From: Enoplolaimus lenunculus
Lineage: Eukaryota > Nematoda > Enoplea > Enoplida > Thoracostomopsidae
Assembly: GCA_030248215.1 (NCBI GenBank)
Contig: JASANG010002100.1
Span: forward strand, 1 to 64,000
Direction of reading: 5' to 3'
Length of the DNA stretch: 64,000 nt
In this document: positions 12,854-25,911 of the stretch, in pieces
How positions within the stretch are numbered: position 1 is the stretch's first letter
Layout of the letters: the number at the start of each line of letters is the position of its first letter
Position numbers and translations under genes: made by a program
The notes under the pieces: generated by a model
Seen by the model: the letters and a program-made list of their open reading frames with translations, nothing else
Database searches by the model: none
Told to the model about the DNA's origin: nothing

Positions 12854-15800
12854 GTGAACAGTTTTAGAGTACACATTGGCAGGATGCAATCAAAATTTAA
12901 AAATGCCGTATCGTACTTTCTACCGGAATCTTAACCGGATAGTGCAAAATATGTTACCAAAAATTTATTTTAGTGTAATATTGCTGAAAATACAACAGAC
13001 ATACCGCATTTTTTCATGATTTGTCGCCAAATTTTTGTTGTGGAATGTTTGAAAACCGTTCTTATTCTGGAATTTTATGGACAACATAATTTTTTACAGC
13101 AAATGAGTTAATGTTTGTTATTTGCATGCTCTGTTCAAAGGTGTAGCCAGGGAGAAGACAAAATCCCATCTAAAAATTTAAACAACAACCCCTCTTTCGG
13201 AATTCTGTCCATAGCCCTAGTTCTATTCCGATCTTTCTTTCAATATCATGTATGCTCTGTTCAAAGGTGTAGCCAGGGAGAAGGCAATATCTCATTCAAA
13301 GATTTTAACAACAACCCCTCTTCCAAAATTCTGGCCATGACCCTGGTTTTGTTACGATCTTTCTTTCAATATCTTGTATTTTGGTATTAAAGCGACGAAC
13401 TCAAACCGCACTGCGTTCCCTTGAAGAACTGGCAGCCGCGCTTGATCATTGTTCGAGGCGCTCAATTTTACCTGCTCAACCGCTAGCATTCACGCCTAAC
13501 TCTTCGGTGGTTGCAAATGGACATCTGGTGTCGTGCCAACAAACACAATTACAGCAGGATGCCAAAGTGTCGAATTCTGATGTGGAACAAAATAATTCTG
13601 ACGGATCATTGCAAAATGCAGGTTTGTATTGCAATAGTAACATTTTAAGGCGTATACCTTTTTATTACATCGAGGGAGATCCCGTCTTCACCCGTTAATA
13701 GCGAACCCTTTGGGGATTTAAATCAGCTTAACCCAAATGTACTGTTTTTTATATCTAGAACTCACAACTAATGCTTTAGAAAAATATTAGGGCGTTGTTA
13801 AGTGATTTGCAGAGTTATGTGAAGGGTTGTGTTCATTGGCCGTGTTCTCAGATATGTATTGTAGCCCCTATTGCCAGTTAGCAACATGGATCTTATAACT
13901 TTTGAACCTGCCAATGTAACTCTATGAAATTTGGCATGCTTCGTGTATGCCTTGTTTGATAACATGTAGCTAACCGATGATAGACGTTGTAACCATTTGA
14001 TGATACGGTCTCATATTTATATTTATGTCACCATATTGTATGTACATAGTATTGCAGATGAAGATAAACAAAACGAACTTGAGGCCTTAATTTGTTTAAC
14101 CAAACGAAAAGATGTGTTGGTCGACCGTATACGGCAGAAAATCAAAGAGCTGCGCAGTTTGTGTATTCGTGAAGGGGTTAGTTTCAGCATGTTTGCTGAT
14201 ACCTGGTGTTTGGTTATGTTACGGTTGGATTGTGATAGAAATAATTGGAAAAACGCCTTTTCAAAAACGTGGAGTATTGGTCGAACTCTGAAATATGACG
14301 TAATTTGCTTTAAGTATTGTCTTTAGTGTGCAGCTTACCTAATTTCACGTGGTGCAAAGTGTACCAGCGAGTGTTGCGTTTTGTCAGACCCCGCTGATTT
14401 TCTCTGGGTAGCTACCACTTGAAACATACTAGATAATATGGTCTTTAAGAATATAATTGGGAAACTTCGGTTCCAATATTGTAAATATTTGTGTAATGTG
14501 TCTGCATAAATGAGAAAGTTGGAAAAAACGCAACACGTGTTAGGTACATTTTTGTACACAGAATTGTGACCAGTTGAACACCCTTGCAGATTGATTATCC
14601 ACTTTTGCTTAAACGAAATCAAACTACTTTTTGATAAAATATCTGATGTGTTCTTCCATCGTTATGCTGTTCTTTATTTCGTTCGCTGCTGTAGCTTAAT
14701 TTTTAGTTATTTTCACACTCTTTCTGTTATTATTTTTATACTTCCACTTATTGTTTTCAGGAAATTACTGGCGAACTACCGCGTGAAATATATTTGACGC
14801 TGAAACCTTCAGAACCGTTGCCATGCATTAAACGTCGTGTAGGAACAGCATTTTTGCTACCTAACACCGTGCTATCACGTCATTCCCGAGTAAGTAGTGC
14901 TCAGTTATGTGTGTTTCGTCTGCTCATCAGTTTTTGTTAATATTTCTAGTCATTACTTTTGTTTGAATTAGATTTTTAAATTTATTTTTAGTGACACTTA
15001 GACATTTTTATTTTTACAACACAATATTTTCACATAACACAGAATATTTGTACATTAAATAACTAAGGTTAGTATTGTTGCAACAATTTTTTTCAAATAT
15101 ATTCAAACTATTATTATTTCAGGCGGACCAAATTTCAAAATACGAAATGGAAGTTGAAATTCAGAAAGGAATCGTAGAAGCGGCAATGAAGCTGGCACAA
15201 GACGCTAGACTAAACCGAAGTGTACGACGCAAACGACGCCAAGAGTTGCAGAAAGAATCTCAAAAGGTATTTAAAAATGGACCTTCATTATGTTTTATTT
15301 TTGTTGATGCAGTTTGCAGTCACTATAATGCTTGTGATATTTGACACAGTTTATAACTTGAGACAATAATGTTCAGCATGGTTTCAAACAACTTGGCTCA
15401 GTATTGTAACTCCAGGTCCAAGAAGCTAGAAACATGGATTTGTGTACAAAATTGAACGCTTAATATCAATAATTTTAAATATCTTTGTTAGAGAAAGGTA
15501 ATTATAGCTTCAGCAAAAAGTTTTGATTACTTAAATTTTCCAGCGCTATGGAATCAAAGGAAATTAGGAAACAATAATTTTTAAAGAACGGTGTAACGGA
15601 TCAAATTTTGTGTTCGCGCCTTGGGGTCTCTCTTTTTGATATCTGTGATTGACATTTTTTGACTTTGTTCGCGGTTTTACATCAGCTATCGTTTTATGTG
15701 AACAAAATGTGGACTAAATCTTAAAGCGAATTGAAAAGTTAATTACATTTTAAGATAAGCTTTAAGCTGTATCTATTAGATAAACCGTTGTTGTTATTGT

Positions 15801-18800
15801 AGCTCAAACTTCTTTCGCAGCAGTTGCAACAGCTGAAAATAAGCAGTAGCAAGCCCGATTTGTCGAGGATAGACGATAGTAAGTAAATTATAAATCCGTT
15901 TTTAAAGTTAATCTGCAGATATTGCCTATGTTTCTGAATTCTTACACCAGTGTTCCTAAACTTGGCGGTTTATGTAAATGATTGACACTGAGCAAATAAA
16001 AGAAAATACTAATTTAGACCTAGTGTCACTGGCAGGAAGCCATATGATGTACGTACGTAGATACCATGAGTTTACTATCTCAACGTGATTAACGCTAGAA
16101 TACAAGAACTGTATTAGTCTGTAACATATTTAGTTTGGGTAGTGACTTCTTACTTTAAGCAGTGACTTCTGCTTGCCTTAAACAGACATTCTGGAAACGA
16201 TAAAGTAGTTTAACACAATACTTAGACTGAAAAAAGTCAAACACAGTTTAACGCGAATTGTGGCGTTTAAGTACCGAAAATGGTTATGTTAAGCTGTAAA
16301 AACAACCGTAAGCAATTTTGCAATCTGTCGGACCTACTATTATTCGAGACCGAAATTTAATATTTCAGAACTTAGTTTCTCTTCGGTGTCAAATCTGCAT
16401 TCTGCACATGCAGGCATGTTCTCAACTCCAAGAGTTGGTCGAAAGGTTCGTTTTTGTTGTTATCATGTTTCTTAGCAATTTCCATATCAAAACTAATATT
16501 GGCGCTATTGTTTTTGCAAATTTTAATGTCATCCGACGTCGCACCTTGCTTTATCGTACACGACCGTTTTTCAATACCTTGTTTTATCGACAAATTTCTA
16601 CTTTAGTGAATTCAGTTTTGACAGGATTTGAACCTGGAAATGTTTTACATGTGACTGGTTTAAAATTAATTCTTAGAAATTTTTGGCAGTGTGAAACGCG
16701 AGTTTAGAAAAGCTGACTTTAGCGAACGTTGTGATGTGTGAATCTGTTGCAACAATAATTGGTTTAGTTTTTTCAACGAAACGAGCACATTCGAATCTTA
16801 GGACGGTACTGAAACCATTACCTTCATAGATAGAATTTATGTTTTAAGTGCGCTTTTTAATTCAAATGCATCCTTTTAAATTAGCACACCTAAATGCGCA
16901 ACTATGCTGAAAATTGTTGAATTAGTGTTTGCAGACAATCAGGCTTTCTCTATAGTTTACTGTGCCGGACGCCGCCGCGCGCCGCTATGCATTGCTAACA
17001 AACATATGGACAACATCTATTTGATGATTACATGATTGCGCTTCTAGTTATGAACCAATTTACCGTTATAGTAATACGAGCATTGTTTTTAGTATAGCAT
17101 TAAGCTTTCAGAATGAATTTGCAAACTCAGTGCCAACATCGTACACTGGTTCTCTCGAAAATGTCAGTAGTGCTGTTGCAAGTGATCTAAATCTAATGTC
17201 CCCTCAAGAAAATTCAAACACTTCAGAGCCTGCATTTCACAAGTCAGCATCTGCCGGCAGCCACGCAAATGATAAGTTTAACCATCATGGAGATGCATCT
17301 TTGAAAGAAGCTACAATTAAAGTTGGAATTAACACTGATTCGCTGAAACTCACAGGAAATGTAACCTCTGCACCCACACAACATGGCTTTGTGACGCCTC
17401 AGCTTAGTCCAAATGGCCGACCACCGTTACCTCCTGATGCGGGACAGCGGCGATTGTCGCGAGACGAATTAGCTTTACCAGAAGGAGTAAGTGGTGTGTA
17501 GTTGGACTTGGCGATATACATGGGAGGTAATAGCGGGTGATATACATCTAAAATCACAAGTTGCAGTGGTGTCCACAGATTACAATAATTGCAAGCGCAT
17601 GGGCGACTAGCGAATGAGGCGAGGGTCCTGTTCTTTTTCTCTCACACACTGTTCAAAAGGACTTAAGAATATTATCGTTATCGGTCGTTAATACTTGCAA
17701 TTTATTTTACATCTATAACGACTGAGTTATAAAACAGGCATAGAGATAGCCTTTGCCATAGGCGTAGGAAAGTAATAAGCTCAAACGTTGTGTTTAGAAT
17801 GTAGACAAGTGCAAAGTACAGTTATTGGCTGAAGTCCATTTCAAGCTCAATGCTTACACCATGGACATTTGCAGTAGTTGTCACTTGGAGCAAGAGTGCA
17901 TCATACATTTGCAGCAGTTGTCAGTTGGAGCAAGAGTGCATCATACAAGAGTGTACAGCTCTGGGTTCCGCATGGTACAAAATATGCCACCGGGAGTTGC
18001 GTTTTTGGCCGACCCCCTTTTGTTTAGAGTGGGGTCGCTGTCACTTGCAATAACACTAAATTAAATTATAAGCTGAGCAATTTGTTGCCATATAGATAAA
18101 ATGTCATGGTTCGCATAGATTGTACGACCCTCCATGTAAATAAAGGGGGTACGCTAAAAACGTAACACGTGCCTGGTACATTCTTTTCTACACAGAATTT
18201 ACCCAGTTGCATAGTCTTGTTGGTATGCATCAGTGTTCACTCTTGTTTGGAGTAAGACATTGTGTATTGATATATTTTATGGTTCCGTTTCTATTGATTG
18301 TTAAGGCTTCAATAACTTCGCCTTCCATGGATAATAACTCTCTATCGAATGGAAGTCTTAATGAACCGGATGCCAATAACGCTAAACTAAAGCAGCGGTA
18401 AGTAACTGATGACCTCATGTCTTACCGTTGCCGTGAAAGTTTGTTATAAGTAAATGTAGGATACCTGTTGCAGCAGTTGTGTTCAATTGTTTGATTCAAA
18501 ATATAATTAGGCGTCAATTTTTGTTAAAAACTGTTGGACTTTATTTAATTTATTAATTAAGGCGTAAACTTTGCTAGATTTAAAGGAGTGAATTATTTTT
18601 TTGCTCAGAATAATTAAATTGTTAGTATTGGGTATTCGATGCGTCTACAGCAATGATTTAGAGATTGCGCCTTTGGTTATTTTTTCTATATCAAATTTCG
18701 TAAACACTTAACCGATTGGATTATCTATTTTCGTTTTACCCGTCACTGTTTTTTATTATTGGAACCTCTTTTTTTATTTGTCATTGTGCTAAATTGCTCG

Positions 18801-21800
18801 AAAGTTGAAACTCAATAATTCTAATACTGCATTTAATTGCCTCAACGCAGATCTACTATATCTGGCTTGTTATTGTTTGTTTTATTGAAGGCTTAGAACA
18901 TGCCATCAGAAACCACTGTGCGCGTCCGCTCATACCAAAACCGTTATATCACCACGTACGTTGCACACTGCCAATGCTCGTGTTTCAACTCAGCAAGAAA
19001 ACTCCAGTTCAGCTGTTAATAATCCAAATTATTCACAAACTGAATCTACACAGCTGGAACATAAAACAAACAAACATAAAACAACAAAGCAGCCCCAACT
19101 TTCGGTTCATTCTAACAACTCAGGAAACGATTGTTCCGTCCCTCAATGCAACGATCGAAAATTTCATCACGCTCTTGTCGCCCCCTTGCTGCGACAGAAA
19201 AGTGACCCACAGGGACCACTATTCTCTGACGCAAGCCTTATTTCGGACTGTTCTGTGCCGTCCTCAACTGCAACCACTCCAGAAGATTGTATAGCGATTG
19301 GTAATAATTTTAGTGGGCGGCCATGTCAAGGGCTACCGAATCCAGGCATCGCTGGCGGCGTTAGATACCATCTGGGGATTGCACAAGTTGCTGATAATGA
19401 TGTTGGTGCGTATAATATTCCAAATCAACGTACCAGTTGGAATTACGAAAGTATTGATAATTTGCAAGTACGTAATGATGAATGTTTGTTTGGTTGGTTG
19501 CTTGGTTGTTTGTTTAATTGTTTGTTTGGTTAATTTGTTCTTTTTGCTTCAGGCATAGCCTATATAGCCACTGTTCAGATCTTGAGCGAGCGCTATCTCT
19601 TCGCCATAATCTAGTGCTGGTAACAGAGCTTTGTTTGCAAAAGATTGGCTGACTAGTGTTTAAAAGCATATGTGGTTTAAGTTATATAATTGTATTCTGT
19701 CAAATAGTATGTTTAGGCAGTTCTGAATTCAAGCTGCGAGTCGTTGTGTTCCCGTGAAAGTTCACCTGGGTTTGCGCTGTTAAATAATACATCTTCAGTA
19801 CCAGGCTCACCAGTACCGTCTGTTCAACCCGGTTGTAAAAGATCAACAGTTGTGCCGAATGGTGGCGGTGCAGACATAAATCCGAATGTGCCATCGGGAC
19901 TACTCGGTTGCGGTAATAGTTTTGGCCTGATGTACAGTAATAATACATCAAGTTTGGATCGCAGAGTGCTTAAAATGCGACATCGTCAGAAGATTATCGA
20001 AACGCAACAGAGGTAAACCGTTTTAGTTTGTACAGGAGCAAAATTGCTTTAGGACCGTATACAATGGGAGAAGAGATACATGTCCTCTTAAAATTTCTGG
20101 GTACACGACAACAGCACATACAGTAACTTTCTGGATAAATAGAAATCTACGAAAAAATTGATCGCGATGCTCCATCGAAATAAACTTCAACCTGAGCAGT
20201 GTCTTTTTTTTGCTTTTCGGTATGGCTGCAGCGGAAATTTTGTTGACAATTTGAAGTAGTCGTATCTGCAAAGAATATATTTGACCGCGCTTGCCATCCA
20301 TTTTAGGTGCGAATTTCCACTTTCCCTTCATTAAATTCAGCGAATTGTGACCGCCTGGAAACCAAATAATAGTATGTACCTCAGAATAACGTATATCGGT
20401 GGTGGTTTTAGGATTTTGTTTTAGTGTGGTTCTATTTCGGAAACGCAACTCGCAGTTTGTACGCGGCACATCTTTAATGGTAGTCGATTTTTGAGGTTTT
20501 TGTCACATCTCCCACTCGGTTGTTATAAAAACAAATCGAAATTACATTAGATCAAATAGATTCAACCAATCGTAATGTGATTGCAAATGTCTGCAACAGT
20601 GGCGTACTGGTAAATTTGAACTAGGGAACCTATTCGGCTTTTTGGCAGGAGCCAATCCGCGCTTTTGCGGTTGGGGAAATCCAAACTTGGCCGATACCCC
20701 AAAATTAGCTTACAGAGCAAACATTCAAGTTCTATTTAAGGTCCCTTGAATTTTACGGGATGGGCTAATGAGCCGGGCCGAATCGTCTTCAAAGTGAACA
20801 TGACTTGAAGAAAATATCGCGAGTGGAGGGAGAAAAACGCCAGACACTCGTTGTCTTTAACTCAAACACAAAACATAAGTTTAAAGTTTGTCGGGGGTGC
20901 AGTACTTTAATGCGATGATTATGGCCAATCGTGAGTCAAACAGAGGTAGGACAGTTAGAAAAACCTCGTGAATGGAACGAGCTAACAGCCTAGCGCCAGC
21001 GTCGGAACCAGAAATCTGATGGGGGCGGGCTGGCAATGGTTATGCAACTCAATTTTTGCTGTATGCCATATGGTAATTGTAGGGTAAATTTTCTGACAAT
21101 GGTCGTACACTAAACCCCCCACGCCCTCCACTGGTTACGTTAGGGCCTGCTACATTTTCTTAATGAATTCCATTACAAAATTTTAGTTTGGGACCGGACC
21201 GTTTTTAAAAAATAAGCATTGAATGCTAGGGTAATCAATAGACACACAACAGATGTGGAACAAAACATGATATACCTAGCATTCGGTTGGTTCTTTTATA
21301 ATATAAACAAAGGTAACATTACGGCCAAAATATCTTGAGTGAAACGAGTGAAAAACCAAACGCCATTGTGGCACAAAATACCAATGCAAAATTTCAGATT
21401 GCGATTTACTTCGTCTAATAGAGTTTGGTATATACTAGGAGCCAACTGCAAAACTGAGTGAAATTGAAGCCAAACTTAATTTTTAGTTTTCGGCTGGTTT
21501 TCTCACCTCGAAAAAATTAAGGGGTGGGGGTCAAGCTCCGCCGCCGCCCACTCTAAAAACCCTAATGAATTGTGTACGCATAATTGTTCACAATGGTCAA
21601 TTTTTGTAGTGAGTAGTCGATGATGTACTTATTTGCTAGATGATTACGTATTGCTGATATAAAACTATCTACCACTTCTTTGCTACTGAGACTACTTATG
21701 AAAATCACGTTATGAAGAAAATTAAATATACGCTCCATTTCAGCAAAATAGCGTATAAAATTGGTTTTTGCGAAAGCTTTTGAAATGGTTGCAGGATAGT

Positions 21801-22881
21801 ATTTTCTTTAACTGTAAGTTTTCTGTCTCAAGTCATTGCAGGGTTGAGAATGGGGCGGCCTTTAGCTATGTCGCCCAAACGATTCATTTTTTTAAGTCAC
21901 TCTATGGGTCCTATGAAGAACCGTACTAGCGAATTTTATGTTGATTGAATACATTTTTATATAGCACAATATCACATGTTTTACGCTGTGGTGTATTATT
22001 TCAGTCTCATCCAAGTGTCTCAACTTGATCATTCGCCAACACGCCCAGGTGCCAGCGGTAACGGAAACCATCATCAAAAAAATAATATTAACATGCAGAG
22101 TAATGGATTGATTGAAGACCACCGGAAATACAGCTTGCCCACCGAGAAATTCGGCGTTATATGCGAAGAAACAGGATGCAGAGGTATGCGGCATTGGTTT
22201 AAGTGCTTTTAGGGATTTTAGCGTGATTAATGTTTTCGTGCATGCTTGCATTTCAAATGCAATACGAATTACCATTATAAATTTTGAAATACCGAATAGT
22301 TGTAACGTATAAACGTAGTCTGAACTTACGAATGTACTGCTAACGTCATCATAGAAAGTTAATGATGGTGTGAATTTGAGAGTGCCTTTTCTCACGTTTA
22401 TCCCAAAATAGGTTGTATGCATATCCCTTTAACCCTCCCTCTCCCTTGTATGCGCCTCGGAAACGATATAAATCTTAATTGAAAGATAGCGTTTTATTTA
22501 ATTCTGGTTTTAGGTTCTGTAAAGCAGTTAAACGAACTAAACCAGTTGAATGATACATTTTGTGACCTGGACCAAACGTTAACAGCTGACTGCGAAGTTG
22601 CTGTTATAACGTTGGCTGGCAATAGTCTTTCTGGCAGTGAAAACAACACAAGAAGTAGTTTGGCTCGTGATTCTAACGGTAGTTTTAATTCGTTATCAGT
22701 TGTCACTGGAGACAATACGAATGTTATCGACAGTGAAATTACGTGTCAAACACAAGACAGAGGCTTAAAAGAAACGAGCGCAGTGATTTGTTCGATGGGT
22801 GATAAATCTGTGGAGTGTGACTATGTTTGCGGCAGCAGTTCAGTTATAGACAGTAACGAACGTGGGAATACAATTGTTTGA
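5760..22881 (+). CDS. FRMD4A/FRMD4B orthologue, FERM and CUPID domain scaffold (22 exons)
   Basis: Exons: 5760-5825, 6358-6458, 6813-6917, 7309-7393, 7830-7909, 8346-8420, 9092-9157, 9648-9792, 9991-10067, 11061-11363, 12715-12853, 13393-13621, 14058-14176, 14761-14889, 15123-15266, 15803-15878, 17098-17486, 18306-18397, 18897-19467, 19717-20012, 22005-22183, 22514-22881. All junctions are GT-AG and the phases join to 1,278 codons (1,277 residues), against about 1,000 in vertebrate FRMD4A. The start MGEGKRAQIVLVDDRKLDI resembles the vertebrate FRMD4 N-terminus. FERM motifs include NWLQPQRRVLDHEFPRK and ICQHQFYLDR. CUPID motifs include ELRSLCIREG and IKRRVGTAF. In vertebrates this family links PAR-3 and cytohesin-1 to Arf6 activation and epithelial polarity; that role here is inferred. 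The 3' tail exons rest mainly on phase continuity and composition. Confidence 0.88.
11061..11363 (+). CDS. FRMD4 exon 10: Ser/Thr-rich insert within the F3 lobe
   Basis: This 303-nt exon starts and ends in phase 2, so including or skipping it leaves the frame intact. It encodes about 101 residues (267-368), rich in Ser, Thr, Asn and Gly, with a basic patch CSKRRIGGG and a run SFVTTGSSVPSVGNLNGS. It sits between EFRDFRR and the next F3 strand, where I know of no comparable insert in vertebrate FRMD4. The acceptor CTTTCAG and donor GTAAGG are good. It is probably a disordered loop in the F3 PH-like fold and could be a cassette exon. Confidence 0.7.
13126..13380 (+). repeat. Tandem duplication (2 x ~126 bp) just upstream of FRMD4 exon 12
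   Basis: Two head-to-tail units (13,126-13,251 and 13,252-13,380) share ATGCTCTGTTCAAAGGTG at the start, AACAACAACCCCTCTT in the middle and ATCTTTCTTTCAATATC at the end, with scattered substitutions. The second unit ends about a dozen bases before the coding start of exon 12, so it supplies the branch-point and acceptor context. Confidence 0.85.
13393..15878 (+). CDS. FRMD4 exons 12-16, CUPID / DUF3338 coiled region
   Basis: Exon 12 begins RRTQTALRSLEELAAAL, right after the FERM end, as in FRMD4A. Exons 13-16 encode a helical CUPID region, with VLVDRIRQKIKELRSLCIRE, EITGELPREIYLTLKPSEPL, CIKRRVGTAFLLP, then EVEIQKGIVEAAMKLAQDAR and LKLLSQQLQQLKISSSKPD. In FRMD4A/B, INAVA and CCDC120 this region binds cytohesin Arf-GEFs. 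The order of motifs is the same as in vertebrate FRMD4. The short acceptor before exon 12 (TATTAAAG) lacks a long pyrimidine tract and follows a tandem duplication. Confidence 0.85.
17098..22881 (+). CDS. FRMD4 exons 17-22, long Ser/Asn-rich C-terminal tail
   Basis: Six exons join in phase and encode about 630 residues of low-complexity sequence rich in Ser, Asn, Thr and Pro. Short ordered-looking parts are NGRPPLPPDAGQRRLSRDE (a PPLPP motif that could bind SH3 or WW domains), RTSWNYESIDNLQ, and a basic helix VLKMRHRQKIIETQQR before 20,012. Exon 17 begins at 17,098 because the acceptor TATAG|CA restores the phase left by exon 16, whereas TTTCAG at 17,112 does not. The stop is TGA at 22,879. 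Homology to the vertebrate tail is weak, so exon membership is less certain than for the FERM and CUPID parts. Confidence 0.7.
17871..17949 (+). repeat. Two-copy ~40-bp tandem repeat in an FRMD4 intron
   Basis: GCAGTAGTTGTCACTTGGAG and GCAGCAGTTGTCAGTTGGAG start two adjacent units, each continuing CAAGAGTGCATCATACA. It lies between exons 17 and 18. Overlapping reading frames here reflect the duplication, not a gene. Confidence 0.8.
19553..19619 (+). other. Candidate frame-breaking alternative exon in FRMD4
   Basis: It has a strong acceptor (TTTTTGCTTCAG) and a donor GTAACA, 67 nt long. Joining exon 19 directly to exon 20 (19467 to 19717) keeps the frame, whereas including this segment gives GCA TAG, an immediate stop. 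In another frame it reads HSLYSHCSDLERALSLRHN, faintly like a HSLALHFRHR stretch in vertebrate FRMD4A. It may be a poison exon, a mis-assigned boundary or chance. Confidence 0.3.
20023..20469 (-). other. Antisense open frame in FRMD4 intron 20, unidentified
   Basis: A 148-codon frame runs antisense inside the 2-kb intron between exons 20 and 21. It has protein-like stretches such as EVHTIIWFPGGHNSLNLMKG and SMEHRDQFFRRFLF. I do not recognise a family. It could be a decayed mobile-element fragment, a nested exon or chance. A weakly similar segment (ATGTCCTCTNRAAATTTYGG) recurs at about 22.96-22.99 kb, which favours a repeat. Confidence 0.25.
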
Positions 22882-23155
22882 TAACGTATTTCAACAGCCA
22901 TTCAGTTTTATGTTTGCACTACAGGGGACGTACTAGACAACATGGAGGATAAAAGCAAGATATGTCCTCTCGAAAATTTTGGGAAAGATAAAAAATTGGA
23001 TGTTTTAGAAGCTAGTAGAGATACCTGCCTGATCCTATTGGTCAGTGTCACCGTTCAGCTGAGGTCATGTCCTTCTGAAATGAAATCTTGATTGTTGGCT
23101 GCCTATGCCTCTGTTGTGGTTGTGTTTAGTTTCCATTTCAATGGTTACTGCTTTA

Positions 23156-23161
23156 AATAAA
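23156..23161 (+). promoter_or_regulatory. Possible FRMD4 polyadenylation signal
   Basis: AATAAA occurs 275 nt after the FRMD4 stop, the first canonical hexamer I noticed downstream. In AT-rich DNA this could be chance. Confidence 0.35.
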
Positions 23162-25790
23162 TCTAGAAAAGTTGCAATAACCTGAGTTTACAACGCATTT
23201 AGTTCGTAGTACCTACATTATGTTTCAATTTTATGTTGGTCCATAATTTAATGCGTTATGAAACTCACTTAACTTTTGTTATGTTATAGTATTATGCTTG
23301 GGTGGTTCCAGAACAATGTTGTTTAGCGTTATTCATCAGCTTTGCCCATGATCTGTTTAGTAACTGCAGCGGTTATGGCTTATCGAAAGCGTACTGTATA
23401 GGTTTCGATATGTTGGCTGAGTGCTAAGATGTGGATAAAACAAAGCGTTCTATTGAGGCAATAAATGGTAACGAAGTAAAGATTGTTAGTGAAACAATTT
23501 TTCTTATGGATTGGATTATTCTGAGGAAAACACAACTGTGAGGTTTTTCCGGCGAAAAGTTCTTTTTGTCAGTAAAAATGCCACCAAAGCTGTGACAGCT
23601 AATGATGGAAGAAATACTTGTTCAGAAGTGCAATATTTTTCTCGTTAAGGTTTTAACGCTAAAATTAGATTTGGCTTAATGGTTTTATTAAACGCTTATT
23701 CAGTTATTTGGTTGCTTTTTTCCGTTGATATAAACCTATTTGGTTTAACCTGTTCATGTCCTCGTCATTAACGTGCCTGTATATTGCTGCGTCTGCCAAA
23801 ATTTGTTATGCGTGTATTTGTACTATTGCATTGCTACATAGTACATATTACTGACTGCCTGCTTATATTACTTGTTTGTTTTTTTCTTTGCATTTTTTGC
23901 TAGTATATTGCGGTACGGCTTTAGAATAGTGTTGAAGTTTGGACTACAGTCACACCCCATGTGATGAATAACAAGTCGCATTTAACACAAATGTTTCTCT
24001 GGCCAACTTCATCCGCTTTGTGACAGGGGCGTATACAAGTGGCAAAATTTCGGAAGAATGACAACAAAGATATTTTTAAGTCTTTTTTAGAAAAACCAAG
24101 CTGATATTGGTGCGAAGCACGTTGTAAAAACCAATCTGGTTATGACTTTTTCAATTGAATAACGTTTTGAGTGGTAACACACTAAATGAATTGGTTAAAT
24201 CTGTACTACGCAGTATCCTAGTAAAGCTGTTTTGCAATTATGGCTTGTGCTTTCTGATTGCGTTTATATGTTTTTTGAATATTTGCTATATTTCAATAAC
24301 AAAGTGTTGGCAGTGAATAATTGAATGCCAAAAATTAAGCTTACATATAGTTTGAAAATAGACAATACGTTGTTTCATTTAGCGTTAACCAGTAACACTT
24401 ACTTTGCTTTAACTAGCGGTCTACCCTACGGTGGTCTGCTTGCAGCTCCAGTAAAGGTATTTGGTATCTGCGCTGGCGTCTGTAAGATTTTTTCCGGTTA
24501 GACAATTTCTGCAGTAAATTTTTTTGCATTTTTACCAAAATTGCATCGTTTAAGGTGTTTATTTTTAAAAGAACAAATGTTTGATAATAGTTTACTAATA
24601 GTTTTTAAATTGGTGAAATTGGCGTCCTTTTAACTCTACTTCTGCTACAAAAATTCTATAAGTTTCTTGCCGTGGTATTTGTTACCTCGCTTGTGTTGGT
24701 TGGTTACTGCCTCTCTGTTACAGTGTGACCACTGAAAAATGAAGGTGTAATTTTAAACAGTTTGGTACTCTCTGTTGGTTTCCGTTAATGTTTTTTAGAC
24801 TAATGGTTTTATTTTGTTGATTTAGTTTATTAACTCAAAAGCGTTTTAATGGAAGGAAGGCATCGTTGCTTATCTCGTTTTAAAAATTGAGCAAAAGCAC
24901 GGAACTTCATTGGTTGTGATTCAAATTATTTGAATATGCGCAACTTCAGTTGTTGGCTTTAACGAAGCTCTCGGCCAATGGATAGAAGAGAGCTGGATAT
25001 TGTATAAGCAAATTTTTAAGCCAAAGTGAAAATTAGGCTAAAACTTAGTCTTACCCCCACGGAAAATGGTGCAGCCGTCATCTATGTCTATTCCAAATCC
25101 GCTGAAACCACAGTAGATCTGTTTTAAATACGTTCTGCGCGTTTTTTTATTTCCAGCGATCAGAGATTGAAAACAGATATTACGGCGTGCTTAACCTTTG
25201 CTACTGCTGTATCATGAGCTTTTAGTGTCAGTAAATGTTCAGTGGTACTTATATTTGATGATGAGTGTATAATGTTCAAGATAACGGAGCCGAAAAACAG
25301 ATATGGAAGAAAAGAAGTTTCAAAGCTGTTTTATTTTTTGCAATGCAGTTGTTCAGCGTGCTTTGAAAAAAGGCAGTGCACTCAAATTTTTAAAGGCAGG
25401 GATAATTTCGTCGTTTTTGTTTCATATGCACAATTGCGGCGTATCTGTAAATGCATAATTATGATATTTTATACGCTAATTTATGACACAGATACCGATT
25501 TTCCCTCCGATTACACAGTGAAAATAGATAAACGTATGAACATAACCGTGTACTTTTGAAATATTAACAAACGTCTGTTGACAAGGCAATAGACATGGGC
25601 GGACGTTTTAATACCCTTTTGAATTTCCAATACTCTTGGTATGGGCAGAGCATTCAATATTTTTCGATCGAATGAAAATTTTCGCAACCTTTTCCATTAT
25701 ACGTTATTTTTCGTTATATATAGGTTTGCAAAACATGTCTAAAAGTTTTCGAACTTTGTACACAAAAATGCATTTCCATTATAATAGTCA

Positions 25791-25911
25791 GCTTAAGCTT
25801 TAGACTAATTTTTTTGCTTATAGGAATAGGCTCAGCCATACGCTTAGGCTAATACGCTTTAGGCATAGCAATATGCTTATATTACTGTTCCGACCCTGTT
25901 CTATACATGGG
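25791..25911 (+). repeat. Decayed TTAGGC-bearing element
   Basis: It retains GCTTAAGCTTTAGACTAATT, GGAATAGGCTCA, ACGCTTAGGC, ATATGCTTATATTACTGTTC and the end CCCTGTTCTATACATGGG. The left terminus is lost. Confidence 0.65.

Noticed and set aside
20600-21560. Intronic G/C-rich patches as possible exons or elements
   Set aside because: No open frame in phase with FRMD4 and no inverted ends that I could pair.
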